The notes beneath the pieces are model-generated. The model was given only the letters and a program-made list of their open reading frames with translations. It did no database searches and was not told where the DNA came from. Made by a program: the position numbers and the translations under genes. Shown here in pieces: positions 9,235 through 17,966 of a stretch of 48,707 nt of DNA (its first letter is position 1; every line of letters starts with the position of its first letter). This stretch comes from Granulosicoccus sp. (GTDB taxonomy: Bacteria > Pseudomonadota > Gammaproteobacteria > Granulosicoccales > Granulosicoccaceae): the NCBI GenBank assembly GCA_023301795.1, contig JALZVU010000238.1:1-48707 (forward strand). Reading direction: 5' to 3'.

Positions 9235-9501
9235 ATGGCTGGTGGGTGGTCGCGCGATGGTGCGGTGCAAGAACAGATTGATGCAAGCGTCGACGATGCT
9301 GTGCGTCAGGCCAGAAGTAACTTGCGCACAGGTATCAGCGCCACACACTGCGATGAGTGTGAGGCTGAGATTGCGCAGCGCAGGCGTGAGGCGTTGCCTG
9401 GAGTACGCCTGTGCATATCCTGTCAACAGACACAGGATGAGAAGGCCAGTAACGCATCAACGTTTAACAGGCGCGGCAGCAAAGATAGTCAGCTACGCTA
9501 G
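9235..9501 (+). CDS. ybiI: DksA/TraR-family C4 zinc-finger protein YbiI
   Basis: This is an 88-residue protein that matches E. coli YbiI (also 88 residues) along its whole length. It starts MAGGWSRDGAVQEQIDASV, has a four-cysteine zinc finger (CDEC...CISC, with RRREALPGVRLC between) and ends in the family-typical NRRGSKDSQLR. A longer open frame from 8896 exists, but its upstream part has no homology; ATG 9235 has a purine-rich AGGGGA upstream and gives the standard length. YbiI-type proteins are short relatives of the RNA polymerase secondary-channel factor DksA, though their own role is poorly defined. The acidic coiled-coil tip of DksA is absent. Confidence 0.92.
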   Translation: MAGGWSRDGAVQEQIDASVDDAVRQARSNLRTGISATHCDECEAEIAQRRREALPGVRLCISCQQTQDEKASNASTFNRRGSKDSQLR

Positions 9502-9572
9502 AAACTCTGCGAAGCAGAAATGTCTAAACCCATTTCCGGCATTTCTCGGCTTTTTCGATCTTTGAGGCTACA

Positions 9573-10289
9573 TCAGCTAACCGTTACATGCAGATCGCCA
9601 ACGCCTGCAACGTGCCCGTGCATTTTATCGCCACGCTCAATAGCGGCCACGCCGGACGGCGTGCCTGTCAGGATGACATCTCCTGGCTGTAAGGTGAAGA
9701 GTGTGGAGAGAATGGAGATCATCTCCGAGGTCTTCCAGATCATCTGGTTAAGATCCCCGGTTTGCCGAACTTCATCATTCACCTTAAGCCAGATGTCCCC
9801 GGTGTCCACATGGCCGCACTCGGACACTTCCACTATTGGGCCAGCAGGTGCAGACATCTCGAATGCCTTGCCAATCTCCCATGGACGCCCCATTTTCTTC
9901 ATCTCGCCTTGCAGGTCGCGACGTGTCATGTCCAGCGACACACCATAGCCGTACACGCAGTCCAGAGCATTTTCCAAAGGGATGTCGTCTCCGCCACTTT
10001 TTAACGCAACTAGCAGTTCAATCTCGTGGTGCACATCGTTGCTCATCTTCGGGTAGGGGAATTGTGCGGCATCTGCAATGAGGTTGTCCGGGTTTTTCTG
10101 GAAGAAGAAAGGCGGCTCCTTGTCAGGATCATGGCCCATCTCAACGGCGTGGGCTGCATAATTACGACCCACGCAATACACCCTGTGCACCGGGAATCGC
10201 TCAGTTTTGTTGGCAATGGATAAACTGGCGACCGGTGGTGGATCAATGACGTAGAGGCTGGCGGTGTTAGCTTGATTGTCGGTACTCAT
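9573..10289 (-). CDS. Fumarylacetoacetate hydrolase (FAH) family protein
   Basis: This is a 238-residue single-domain FAH protein, the size of fumarylpyruvate hydrolase and acylpyruvase FAHD1. The family core is clear: VGRNYAAHAVEMG, PFFFQKNPDNL, the metal-binding HHEIELLVAL, YGYGVSLDMTRRDLQ and GDVILTGTPSGV near the C-terminus. Members cleave or decarboxylate acylpyruvates in aromatic and heterocycle catabolism. It is transcribed away from the molybdenum-hydroxylase operon across a shared 240-base intergenic region with a MarR-type palindrome, so it may be co-regulated and act late in the same pathway. The substrate is not determined by sequence; 5-oxoprolinase or oxaloacetate tautomerase activity also occurs in this family. 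Confidence 0.88.
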   Translation of the reverse strand: MSTDNQANTASLYVIDPPPVASLSIANKTERFPVHRVYCVGRNYAAHAVEMGHDPDKEPPFFFQKNPDNLIADAAQFPYPKMSNDVHHEIELLVALKSGGDDIPLENALDCVYGYGVSLDMTRRDLQGEMKKMGRPWEIGKAFEMSAPAGPIVEVSECGHVDTGDIWLKVNDEVRQTGDLNQMIWKTSEMISILSTLFTLQPGDVILTGTPSGVAAIERGDKMHGHVAGVGDLHVTVS

Positions 10290-10432
10290 GCGGTTTTGGT
10301 CTTGATTGAAGGAGGATCAAATAATATTTTTACACGAGATTGGCTCTTACGCATATGAGGTGAATGCTGAAACAATCCGCCATCGGCTGAATCAATGGAG
10401 TCAGGTGTGCGCGCAGCAGGCAATAAAATCCT

Positions 10433-10479
10433 TTGACGAACCCTTCCCAAAGGTGATAAAACTTGTTTGTGCACAAACT
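10433..10479 (+). promoter_or_regulatory. Promoter and MarR-type operator of the Mo-hydroxylase operon
   Basis: TTGACG (10433-10438) and GATAAA (10455-10460), 16 bases apart, form a likely sigma-70 promoter. Immediately downstream lies the perfect palindrome GTTTGTGCACAAAC (10465-10478), within TTGTTTGTGCACAAAC. The same arrangement, with a closely similar palindrome, is found before the Rieske gene (20122-20166). A repressor bound here would cover the transcription start. The region also lies upstream of the divergent FAH gene. The regulator is inferred to be the MarR protein encoded at about 20 kb. Confidence 0.6.
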
Positions 10480-10529
10480 AAATATTGCTCTCCAAATCGC
10501 ACAGCACGCGGTGAGCTTAGAGGGTTTTC

Positions 10530-11372
10530 GTGACTTACGCTCAACCAAAGAATCTTGATGAGGCACTTGGATTGCTGGCCGAAGAATCGTGGTCGATTCT
10601 GGCGGGCGGCACGGATTTCTACCCAAGTGTTCTGGAACGCCCCATGCCCAGTCGTGTCATGGATATCCATGCTCTGGAAGAGCTACGACCGATCAGCGTC
10701 GAAGATTCACACGTGCGCATCGGCGCTGGTGCCACGTGGAGCGATTTGATCGATGCCCAATTGCCGCCAGCCTTCGATGCGCTGAAACTGGCAGCTGCAG
10801 AGGTGGGGTCTGTACAAATACAGAACCGAGCCACTGTGGTGGGCAATCTGTGTAATGCCTCGCCGGCAGCGGATGGCGTGCCACCTTTACTCATTCTGGA
10901 TGCGGCTGTGGAGTTGGTTTCGCACGCAGGTATCCGCACATTGCCGTTGCAAGAGTTCACCTTAGGTAACCGGCGCACTGCCAGAGCATCCAACGAGATG
11001 GTCAGTGGCCTACTTGTTCCTCAGCAATCCGTGCAGGGCCAATCAACTTTCTTGAAACTCGGCGCACGCAAGTATCTGGTTATATCTATTTCGATGGTTG
11101 CAGGTCGTATGGTCATTGACCACAAAGGCGTCATCGAAGATGTGGCGTTGAGTGTCGGTTCGTGCTCGTTGGTTGCACAACGATTGACTGACCTGGAGGC
11201 AGCGTTAACCGGGCAGGTCGCGTCAAAGGATCTGGGGTCTCTGGTAAGTACCAGACATCTGGAATCGTTGGCTCCCATAGATGATGTTCGAAGCACCATT
11301 GCCTATCGCATGGATGCCTCACTGGAATTGATCAGACGCTGCGTTAACACCTTGGGGAGTACGCCGGCATGA
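10530..11372 (+). CDS. Molybdenum hydroxylase, FAD-binding subunit (CoxM/XdhB-like)
   Basis: This is the 280-residue medium subunit of a xanthine-dehydrogenase-family enzyme. It passes electrons from the iron-sulfur clusters to its FAD and on to an acceptor. FAD-contact motifs are visible: LAGGTDFYPSV (about residues 25-35) and the TVVGNLCNASPAADGVPPLL stretch (about 105-124). The start is GTG, with AGAGGG about 5 bases upstream. It is the first gene of a tight operon: its stop overlaps the next start by 4 bases (ATGA). Together with the following gene it should form a complete enzyme that hydroxylates a carbon next to a ring nitrogen; the reductase and enamidase neighbours point to a pyridine carboxylate. 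Confidence 0.93.
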   Translation: MTYAQPKNLDEALGLLAEESWSILAGGTDFYPSVLERPMPSRVMDIHALEELRPISVEDSHVRIGAGATWSDLIDAQLPPAFDALKLAAAEVGSVQIQNRATVVGNLCNASPAADGVPPLLILDAAVELVSHAGIRTLPLQEFTLGNRRTARASNEMVSGLLVPQQSVQGQSTFLKLGARKYLVISISMVAGRMVIDHKGVIEDVALSVGSCSLVAQRLTDLEAALTGQVASKDLGSLVSTRHLESLAPIDDVRSTIAYRMDASLELIRRCVNTLGSTPA

Positions 11373-14107
11373 CGCTACTGACGGTTAATGGAAAACAGGT
11401 AGAGCTGAATGCACATCCTCTTGAGCGTCTGTCGGATGTGTTGCGCGGCGCGTTAGAGTTGACGGGCACCAAGGTCGGTTGTAACACTGGCGATTGTGGT
11501 GCTTGTACGGTGCTGCTTGATGGCAAAGCCGTTTGTAGTTGCCTGACCCCTGTTGGCCAGACCAACGGCTGTAAGGTAGAGACGGTGGAAGGGTTGGATA
11601 CCGATGGTTCCCTGAGCCAGTTGCAACGTAGTTTTCTACATTTTGGCGCGGCACAATGTGGCATCTGCACGCCAGGGATGTTGATGGCTGCCAAGGCGCT
11701 GCTCGCCGATACGCCGCGTCCCAGCCAGGATCAGGTGGAGCAGGCGTTATCGGGTGTCTTGTGTCGGTGTACTGGCTATCGGAAAATTGTGCAGGCAGTG
11801 ATGGAAGCCACTCAGTTTGTCGACACCCAGACCGCACCTGCCATCGGACATAATGTGGGTGCTGCACTTCGTCACGTGGATGGTGAACCAAAAGTGACGG
11901 GTGAGTTGCGTTATGGTGCTGATACGGTTCCGGCTAACGCACTATCTCTGCGTGTATTACGCAGCCCGCATCATGCGGCAGTGTTTGAGTTTGGCGACAT
12001 TGAGGCTTTTGTCAGAACCACTGAGGGTATCGAATGTGTTTTAACAGCCAAGGATATTCCTGGCCTCAATTGCTTCGGGGTCATCCCGCCATTTGCTGAT
12101 CAGCCGGTGTTTGCTGATAAAAATGCGCGTTTCCGTGGCGAAGCTATAGCCGCTATCGTGGGTGATCCGCAGACAATAGCTGCGCTGGATCTAAGCACAT
12201 TTCCCATACAGTGGTATCCGCAGGATGCTGTGCTTGAGCCTCATGAGGCTATGCAAGCTGATGCGCTATTACTGCATAAGTTACGTGATGAAAACATATT
12301 GATACGCGGTCTGGTCGAGCGCGGTGATGCAGAATTGGCTTTGCAAAGCTGTACACACACCGCAATGGTTAGCTCGTCAACGCCGTTCATCGAGCACGGA
12401 TATATTGAACCTGAGGCAGGCTACGCTAGACGTGTGGGTGATCGGTTGGAAATTTTTGGCTGCACGCAAGCCACGCACATGGATCGTGAAGAAGTTGCCC
12501 AGATAATGGGGTTGGCGCTTGATGCTGTTCGTGTGATGCCATCAGCCTGTGGTGGCGGATTTGGCTCGAAGATCGATGTATCGTTCCAACCCTACATTGC
12601 TTTGGCGGCCTGGGTCACTGGAAAGCCTGTAACGATTTGTTACACGCGGCCTGAGTCCATGCGTTCAACCACGAAACGGCATCCTTCCGATATAACGTTA
12701 AGTGTTGGTTGCGACGATTCAGGCACTATCACAGCATTTGATTTTCACGGAATATTCAATACTGGGGCATACGCTAGCTGGGGCCCCACCGTTGCCAATC
12801 GCGTGCCGGTTCATGCGTCAGGGCCGTACTTTATTCCAAACTACCGTGCACGCAGTGTAGCTGTGCATACCAACACGCCACCAGCGGGCGCGTTTCGCGG
12901 TTTTGGCGTGCCGCAATCAGCCATCGCGCAAGAGTGTGCGTTTGATGAACTAGCTGAAAAGGTCGGGATGGACAGGCTTGACTTCAGGTTGCATAACGCC
13001 TTACGTAACGGTCAGTCTACTGTCACAGGGCAAGTGTTTTCTGCCGGTGTCGGTATTGTTGAATGTCTGGAGGCTCTACGCAATGCCTGGCATGGTGCGT
13101 TGGAGAGGGCAAAGCAGTTTAACGCCACTACAAATGGTTCGGGTATACGCAAAGGGGTCGGGCTTGCAACATGCTGGTACGGTTGTGGCAATACATCGCT
13201 GCCTAATCCCTCAACTATCCGCTTTGGTATCAAGGCTAGCGGTGAGCTGGTGCTGCATCAGGGTGCTATGGATATCGGGCAGGGTTCCAATACGGTTATT
13301 ACACAAATTGCGGCTGATGCTCTGGGTGTATCAGCTCTTGAGATCGTACGCATAGACGGTGATACTGACTTAACACCAGATTGCGGTAAGACATCGGCTT
13401 CGCGGCAAACGTTTATAACGGGTTCAGCAGCGAAGCTTGCAGGGGAGGCGTTGCGTGCAATGTTACTGCGTAAAGCCAATGTAGGCGCAGACGCACGATT
13501 GGTTTTTAAAGAGCAGAGCATCGAGTTACAAGGTGGTGGTCAGAGTGTCACGCTTGATTTGAAGTCTCTTCCGACTAACGAGCATGGCTATGTGTTTATG
13601 GCGCAGGAAACCTACGACCCGGTAACCCAAGCATTGGATGAAAAAGGTCAAGGAGTACCCTATGCTCTCTATGGCTACGGTGCGCAAATTATGGAGCTTA
13701 GCGTGGATACTCGTCTGGGCACCGTCAAGCTGAATCACATAACCACGGCTCATGATGTAGGACGTGCTATTAACCCTCTACTGGTAGAAGGGCAGATCGA
13801 AGGTGGGGTTGCACAAGGTGTCGGTATGGCGCTTATGGAAGACTATCGGCCGGGGATGACTGAAAACCTCCACGACTATCTGATGCCGACGATTGGCGAT
13901 ATGCCGCAGTTCACTAACATTATTGTTGAGGTTTCCGATCCCGAAGGGCCCTATGGTGCCAAAGGTCTGGGTGAACATGTGCTGATACCGACAGCACCTG
14001 CCATTCTCAATGCTATCCGTCATGCTACGGGCGCGTGCATTCGAGACCTTCCAGCCACACCCGATAAGGTTCTGGCGGCTATCCAGGCGTTACCGGAGGC
14101 GTCATGA
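11369..14107 (+). CDS. Molybdenum hydroxylase, fused [2Fe-2S] and Mo-binding subunit
   Basis: This 912-residue protein joins what are often two separate subunits. Residues 1-150 hold the two [2Fe-2S] clusters: a plant-ferredoxin type (Cys38, 43, 46, 58) and an alpha-helical type (Cys97, 100, 132, 134). From about residue 165 the protein is a molybdopterin-binding large subunit with GGGFGSK (395-401), AFRGFGVPQ, DIGQGSNTVI, AHDVGRAINP and AKGLGE. The last contains the expected catalytic glutamate (Glu869). The likely cofactor is molybdopterin cytosine dinucleotide. By context the enzyme hydroxylates the carbon beside the nitrogen of a pyridine carboxylate, as nicotinate dehydrogenase does. No maturation factor (XdhC type) is in the window. 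Both ends overlap their neighbours by 4 bases. Confidence 0.92.
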   Translation: MTLLTVNGKQVELNAHPLERLSDVLRGALELTGTKVGCNTGDCGACTVLLDGKAVCSCLTPVGQTNGCKVETVEGLDTDGSLSQLQRSFLHFGAAQCGICTPGMLMAAKALLADTPRPSQDQVEQALSGVLCRCTGYRKIVQAVMEATQFVDTQTAPAIGHNVGAALRHVDGEPKVTGELRYGADTVPANALSLRVLRSPHHAAVFEFGDIEAFVRTTEGIECVLTAKDIPGLNCFGVIPPFADQPVFADKNARFRGEAIAAIVGDPQTIAALDLSTFPIQWYPQDAVLEPHEAMQADALLLHKLRDENILIRGLVERGDAELALQSCTHTAMVSSSTPFIEHGYIEPEAGYARRVGDRLEIFGCTQATHMDREEVAQIMGLALDAVRVMPSACGGGFGSKIDVSFQPYIALAAWVTGKPVTICYTRPESMRSTTKRHPSDITLSVGCDDSGTITAFDFHGIFNTGAYASWGPTVANRVPVHASGPYFIPNYRARSVAVHTNTPPAGAFRGFGVPQSAIAQECAFDELAEKVGMDRLDFRLHNALRNGQSTVTGQVFSAGVGIVECLEALRNAWHGALERAKQFNATTNGSGIRKGVGLATCWYGCGNTSLPNPSTIRFGIKASGELVLHQGAMDIGQGSNTVITQIAADALGVSALEIVRIDGDTDLTPDCGKTSASRQTFITGSAAKLAGEALRAMLLRKANVGADARLVFKEQSIELQGGGQSVTLDLKSLPTNEHGYVFMAQETYDPVTQALDEKGQGVPYALYGYGAQIMELSVDTRLGTVKLNHITTAHDVGRAINPLLVEGQIEGGVAQGVGMALMEDYRPGMTENLHDYLMPTIGDMPQFTNIIVEVSDPEGPYGAKGLGEHVLIPTAPAILNAIRHATGACIRDLPATPDKVLAAIQALPEAS

Positions 14108-15657
14108 GCGAGTCAGATAGGCGGTCAAGAATCCTTAAGGAAAAAATACGCTGCGATGCCTGTCCGGTGATGTGCTATATCGCTGATGGGCGTTCAGGTG
14201 CGTGTGATCGCTATGCTAACCATGCCGGGCAGTTGGTTCGGCTTGATCCGTTGACAATTTTGCAGAAGCGTTGTGAAGAAGGCGGGGAGCTTGTGCCTTT
14301 TATCAGCGGTAGTGAGACTGCAACAGACCCGGACAGCGATGAGGTTTCGGTAGACTCATCATGGGACGGGAAAATCGTTCATTCATCTGAGGCCTTTGTA
14401 ACTGCGATCGGTGCAGGCACTACATATCCGGACTACAAGCCTGCCCCCTTTATCGTGGCAAGTGAAGTAGACGGTGTGGACATGGTAACCGTTGTCACCG
14501 AAGGGATATTCAGTTATTGCGGTGCCAAGATAAAAATTGATACTGACAGGCATTTAGGTGCTGAGTGCAGCGCCGTACGTGTGAAAGGCGAGGCGGTCGG
14601 GCATGTAACAACTGGCGAGTACGGCTCTCAAATGTTGTCTTTGGGCGGTGTTCATCATCTCACTGGCGGTAGCAAAAAAGAGGGGCGCATCACGTGTGAA
14701 ACATTGCTGTCGTTATGTAACTGCGAGGCTGTTGAATTAAGTGTTGATGGTGGTTCAACGGTGGTCGTGCAGGCCGGTGTCGCACCCATCATTGATGGTG
14801 TTACGGAAGAGCGTATGCGTGTGGGCTGCGGGTCAGCAACCGTGGGTATGTTTGCATCTCAGTGGCAGGATCTGGTTGATGAGGTGGTTGTGGTGGATGA
14901 TCACATTACGGGTGTTGTGTCAGAGCATCAGGCCGGTAAGGTGCTGGGCTGGCCAGCTAGTGGTATTCGTATCAACGGACGTAAATCCACACCGGGTCGT
15001 TATTTTCAGGTGGCGGAACCGGGAACCGGTTGGGGAGGTACTGACCTGAATGATCCGTTGGGCATAGTGGGTGAATTCAAAGCTGATATCGCAAAGCCTG
15101 GTCAATCGTTATTGATGGTTTCAACCACCGGGGAACAATTTTCTTACTACGAATTGGATGAGGCGTTAATTCCTGTCAAATTGCCAATGCCTGAAAGACT
15201 GCAAGCCAGTATCGAACGCATAGAGGAAAATTGTGAGCCAGCGTTGTGTAGTGTGGTGTTCATGGGTGGGGCGGGAGGCTCGTTAAGAGCCGGTGTTACG
15301 ACAAACCCGGTACGACTCACCCGTTCAGTGAAGCAGGCCCTGACTACCGTGACGTGTGGTGGTGCACCAAGTTATATATGGCCGGGCGGCGGTATTACCG
15401 TGATGAGTGATGTCACGCTGATGCCATCCAATGCATTTGGCTATGTACCCACACCTGCGCTGGTGGCCCCCATTGAATTCACCGTACGCCGTGATGATTA
15501 TGAAGCCATGGGTGGACACATGGGGCATATCGTGCCGCTAGTGGAGGCGGTGAAAGGCGTGACTGGACCGCAGAATGATCATGTTATGGCAGGTCAGCGC
15601 ACTGTTGATCCTAATGGTGACAATCCCTGGCCACTTGAGGGGCGTGCAAATCGATAG
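14104..15657 (+). CDS. hnr: 6-hydroxynicotinate reductase-like iron-sulfur protein
   Basis: This is a 517-residue protein of the family annotated as 6-hydroxynicotinate reductase. In Eubacterium barkeri that enzyme reduces 6-hydroxynicotinate to 1,4,5,6-tetrahydro-6-oxonicotinate with ferredoxin. Four cysteines near the N-terminus (Cys17, 20, 24, 34, within CDACPVMC and GAC) look like a [4Fe-4S] site. The rest is rich in Gly/Val strands without a classical Rossmann motif. The family call comes from my memory of the sequences and is strongly supported by the neighbours: Mo hydroxylase directly upstream and an enamidase 2.7 kb downstream. The start overlaps the preceding stop (ATGA). The natural electron donor in this presumably aerobic host is unknown. 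Confidence 0.75.
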   Translation: MSESDRRSRILKEKIRCDACPVMCYIADGRSGACDRYANHAGQLVRLDPLTILQKRCEEGGELVPFISGSETATDPDSDEVSVDSSWDGKIVHSSEAFVTAIGAGTTYPDYKPAPFIVASEVDGVDMVTVVTEGIFSYCGAKIKIDTDRHLGAECSAVRVKGEAVGHVTTGEYGSQMLSLGGVHHLTGGSKKEGRITCETLLSLCNCEAVELSVDGGSTVVVQAGVAPIIDGVTEERMRVGCGSATVGMFASQWQDLVDEVVVVDDHITGVVSEHQAGKVLGWPASGIRINGRKSTPGRYFQVAEPGTGWGGTDLNDPLGIVGEFKADIAKPGQSLLMVSTTGEQFSYYELDEALIPVKLPMPERLQASIERIEENCEPALCSVVFMGGAGGSLRAGVTTNPVRLTRSVKQALTTVTCGGAPSYIWPGGGITVMSDVTLMPSNAFGYVPTPALVAPIEFTVRRDDYEAMGGHMGHIVPLVEAVKGVTGPQNDHVMAGQRTVDPNGDNPWPLEGRANR

Positions 15658-16627
15658 CGGCCCACACTATCAATGGCTGTCTGATGGTCGACGACTGCAC
15701 TTGCAGCATGGGCCTATCGATTTGGTTATTGAGGCCGTCGGGACTCCTGATGCAGTGGCCTTGGCTTATCAGCAAGCGCATGAAACTTTTCAACGTGTAT
15801 TGCCCGAGCTTGTAGCCGAGCTTGATTGCTTGCGTGCGCCATTGTGTGTGTCACAGCATTCGCCATCGCCATCGCCATCGCCATCGCCATCGCCATCGTA
15901 CGCACAACCTCAGCTACCGCCAGACACACGAAACCGGAAGCCGTGGAGGCCAGAATGGAGTGTTGCGCAGCGCATGGTTGCAGCAGCAGCACCTTATGCT
16001 GACATCGATCATAGTGGTGGTTATGTAACCGCCATGATCTGCGTCGCAGGTTCGGTGGCTGATCACATTCTGGAATCCATGCTTCACAACAACACACTGA
16101 GTCGGGCGTACGTGAACAACGGAGGCGATATTGCGTTGTGGTTAGCACCGGATGAGTCTTTCACTATCGGGATCTGTGAAAACGCACAAACTGCTCGGAT
16201 TGGTTCGCAATTAGAAATACAGGCGCGGCACCGTGTCGGCGGTATCGCCACCAGCGGTTGGCAAGGTCGCAGCCATTCACTCGGCATTGCCGATGCGGTT
16301 ACTGTGCTGGCAGAGACGGCCGCAAGTGCGGATGTTGCCGCCACCATCATAGCCAACGCTGTGGACCTGCCGGGGTCTGATTGCATACAAAGAACCCCCG
16401 CTGTTGAGTTGTCGCCAGACAGTGATCTGGGCGAGCGATTGGTCACCGTTGCGGTTGACAAGCTGGCGCAGCCGCTTATAAACAGCGCACTTGATCGTGG
16501 CGAGCAGCGCGCAATGCAGCTACTATCCAAAGGCTTCATAACGTCAGCCTACATAAACTTGCAAGCTCACCATAGAGTTTGTGGCAATCCCATACACATC
16601 CTTCGTGCAGGAGCAATGCATGCCTGA
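15644..16627 (+). CDS. UPF0280 family protein (ApbE-superfamily-like)
   Basis: This is a 327-residue protein of the uncharacterised UPF0280 family (COG2122), distantly related to the flavin transferase ApbE. Typical features are the DHSGGYVTAMICVAGSVADH region, the AYVNNGGDIALWL stretch and GIATSGWQGRSHSLGIADAV near the C-terminal third. I choose GTG 15644, which has GAGGGG upstream and starts VQIDSGPHYQW; a more distal ATG at 15575 would overlap the previous gene by 83 bases. An in-frame TCGCCA hexanucleotide tract inserts Ser-Pro repeats at about residues 73-85. The catalytic role is unknown. The consistent placement between the reductase and DUF1185 genes suggests it serves the same pathway, perhaps in flavin attachment. 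Confidence 0.82.
   Translation: MQIDSGPHYQWLSDGRRLHLQHGPIDLVIEAVGTPDAVALAYQQAHETFQRVLPELVAELDCLRAPLCVSQHSPSPSPSPSPSPSYAQPQLPPDTRNRKPWRPEWSVAQRMVAAAAPYADIDHSGGYVTAMICVAGSVADHILESMLHNNTLSRAYVNNGGDIALWLAPDESFTIGICENAQTARIGSQLEIQARHRVGGIATSGWQGRSHSLGIADAVTVLAETAASADVAATIIANAVDLPGSDCIQRTPAVELSPDSDLGERLVTVAVDKLAQPLINSALDRGEQRAMQLLSKGFITSAYINLQAHHRVCGNPIHILRAGAMHA
15860..15898 (+). repeat. TCGCCA hexanucleotide tract, 6.5 copies, in the UPF0280 gene
   Basis: Six full TCG-CCA units plus one TCG lie in frame and encode (Ser-Pro)6-Ser. The tract falls between the first alpha/beta segment and the DHSGG core, in what is probably a surface loop. Because the unit is two codons long, slippage would change loop length without a frameshift. 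Confidence 0.9.
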
Positions 16628-17204
16628 AGTCATTGTCAGAAAATCGGTGATAAGCATCGATGAAATATTCCATGAAGGAGGGCCGCCCAGCGCCAAACCT
16701 CTGCTACGGGGTGCAATTAGCTCGGTGATCATTAATCCCTTTGCGGGGCGCTACGTGGAGGAGATCACCGGATTTATCGATGATCTGCGGCCATTGGGAT
16801 TGCAGATGGCAAAAGATCTCCTCAAAGCGCTCGGCGGTGATCCGAGTGTGGTTGAAGGCTATGGCAAGGGCGCTATCGTGGGTGAGGCTGGCGAACTGGA
16901 ACATGGCGCCTTGTGGCACGCACCTGGTGGTTATTCCATGCGTGATCAGCTACCCGCCTCCAAGGCTATCGTACCCTCAACAAAGAAAGTAGGTGGCCCG
17001 GGTGCACGTCTGGATGTGCCCGTAACCCATTCCAATGCTTCTTATGTGCGTTCACACTTCGACGCTATTGAAGTGCGGGTCAATGATGCGCCCAAAGCAA
17101 ATGAGATGGTGGTGATCCTGGTGATGACCACGGGTGCCCGAATACACAACCGCGCAGGTGGCCTGGCAGCCAGCGACATACTTGGTGAGGATGGATTGAA
17201 ATGA
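16620..17204 (+). CDS. DUF1185 (amino acid synthesis family) protein, copy 1
   Basis: This is a 194-residue member of PF06684. The one crystal structure I recall for the family shows a chorismate-mutase-like fold with suggested amino-acid metabolism; no reaction is established. ATG 16620 has AGGAG six bases upstream and starts MPEVIVRKSV; a longer frame from 16581 lacks support. Conserved stretches shared with copy 2 are NPFAGRYVEE, YGKGAIVGEAGELEHGALWH, SNASYVRSHFD and VRVNDAPKANEMV. The start overlaps the UPF0280 stop by 8 bases and the stop overlaps copy 2 by 4, so the genes are tightly coupled. A ring-opening or isomerising step in the heterocycle pathway is a reasonable but unproved guess. 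Confidence 0.88.
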   Translation: MPEVIVRKSVISIDEIFHEGGPPSAKPLLRGAISSVIINPFAGRYVEEITGFIDDLRPLGLQMAKDLLKALGGDPSVVEGYGKGAIVGEAGELEHGALWHAPGGYSMRDQLPASKAIVPSTKKVGGPGARLDVPVTHSNASYVRSHFDAIEVRVNDAPKANEMVVILVMTTGARIHNRAGGLAASDILGEDGLK

Positions 17205-17788
17205 GTACGGCGAAAATCAGAAAAATTGTTACCACTGTTGATTGCACCTACCTTGAAATGGGACAGTCTATTGATCCACCGACACGCCGCGCCGTGAGCG
17301 TTGCTGTCATCGAAAACCCGTTTGCTGGCGAGTATCACCAGGACCTTGAGGCGCTTATGGTCATTGGTGAAGAGCTGGGCGATCTATTAGGGAGAAAGTG
17401 TGTAGAGGCTTTGGGGATAGAGCCTGCGCAGGCACAAAGCTACGGTAAATCCGCCATGGTCGGCGAGAACGGTGAGCTCGAGCATGCCGCCGCCATTTTG
17501 CATCCGCGATTGGGCAAACCACTTAGAGCTGCAGTAGGACAGGGTGCGGCGCTGGTGGCATCCAGCAAGAAAATGGGTTCAATGGGGCAGGTGCTGGATG
17601 TACCGCTTGGTCATAAGGATGCAGCTTACGTTCGTTCGCACTTTGATGGTATGGAGGTCAGCATTAACGATGCGCCACGCGCCAATGAAATTATGGTGGC
17701 GGTGGCTGTTACTGATTCCGGAAGGCCGTTACCCAGAGTGGGCGGGCTGGAAGCTGCAGATGCGAAAGGTGAGGACGGTTTGCGTTAG
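17201..17788 (+). CDS. DUF1185 (amino acid synthesis family) protein, copy 2
   Basis: This 195-residue paralogue of the preceding gene keeps the same landmarks: NPFAGEYHQDLE, YGKSAMVGENGELEHAAAI, DAAYVRSHFDGMEVSINDAP and a GGLEAADAKGEDGLR C-terminus. The two copies have clearly diverged, which suggests an old duplication and perhaps a heteromeric complex rather than a recent copy. It is the last gene of the tightly overlapping operon that begins at 10530; the next gene starts about 180 bases later. There is no signal peptide or membrane segment. Function is unknown, as for copy 1. Confidence 0.88.
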   Translation: MSTAKIRKIVTTVDCTYLEMGQSIDPPTRRAVSVAVIENPFAGEYHQDLEALMVIGEELGDLLGRKCVEALGIEPAQAQSYGKSAMVGENGELEHAAAILHPRLGKPLRAAVGQGAALVASSKKMGSMGQVLDVPLGHKDAAYVRSHFDGMEVSINDAPRANEIMVAVAVTDSGRPLPRVGGLEAADAKGEDGLR

Positions 17789-17966
17789 CGCAGTATCACC
17801 GACTGCTCGACCTTTAGAGCAATACTCCCTTTGCGAGATGGATTATTGCCAGGGGGGGTGAACCATAACCTTGTGGCGCACGTCAGAGAAAGAGAGAGTT
17901 TGGCGTATTCTCCTCGAGTTCGCTGATAGATCGCAAATCACCATTGATGTTGGAGACTGTACGACC

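Noticed and set aside
10306-10533. Small plus-strand ORF after an AGGAGG sequence between the FAH and Mo-hydroxylase genes
   Set aside because: It lacks a normal start near the AGGAGG, has no recognisable protein features and runs across the promoter and operator.
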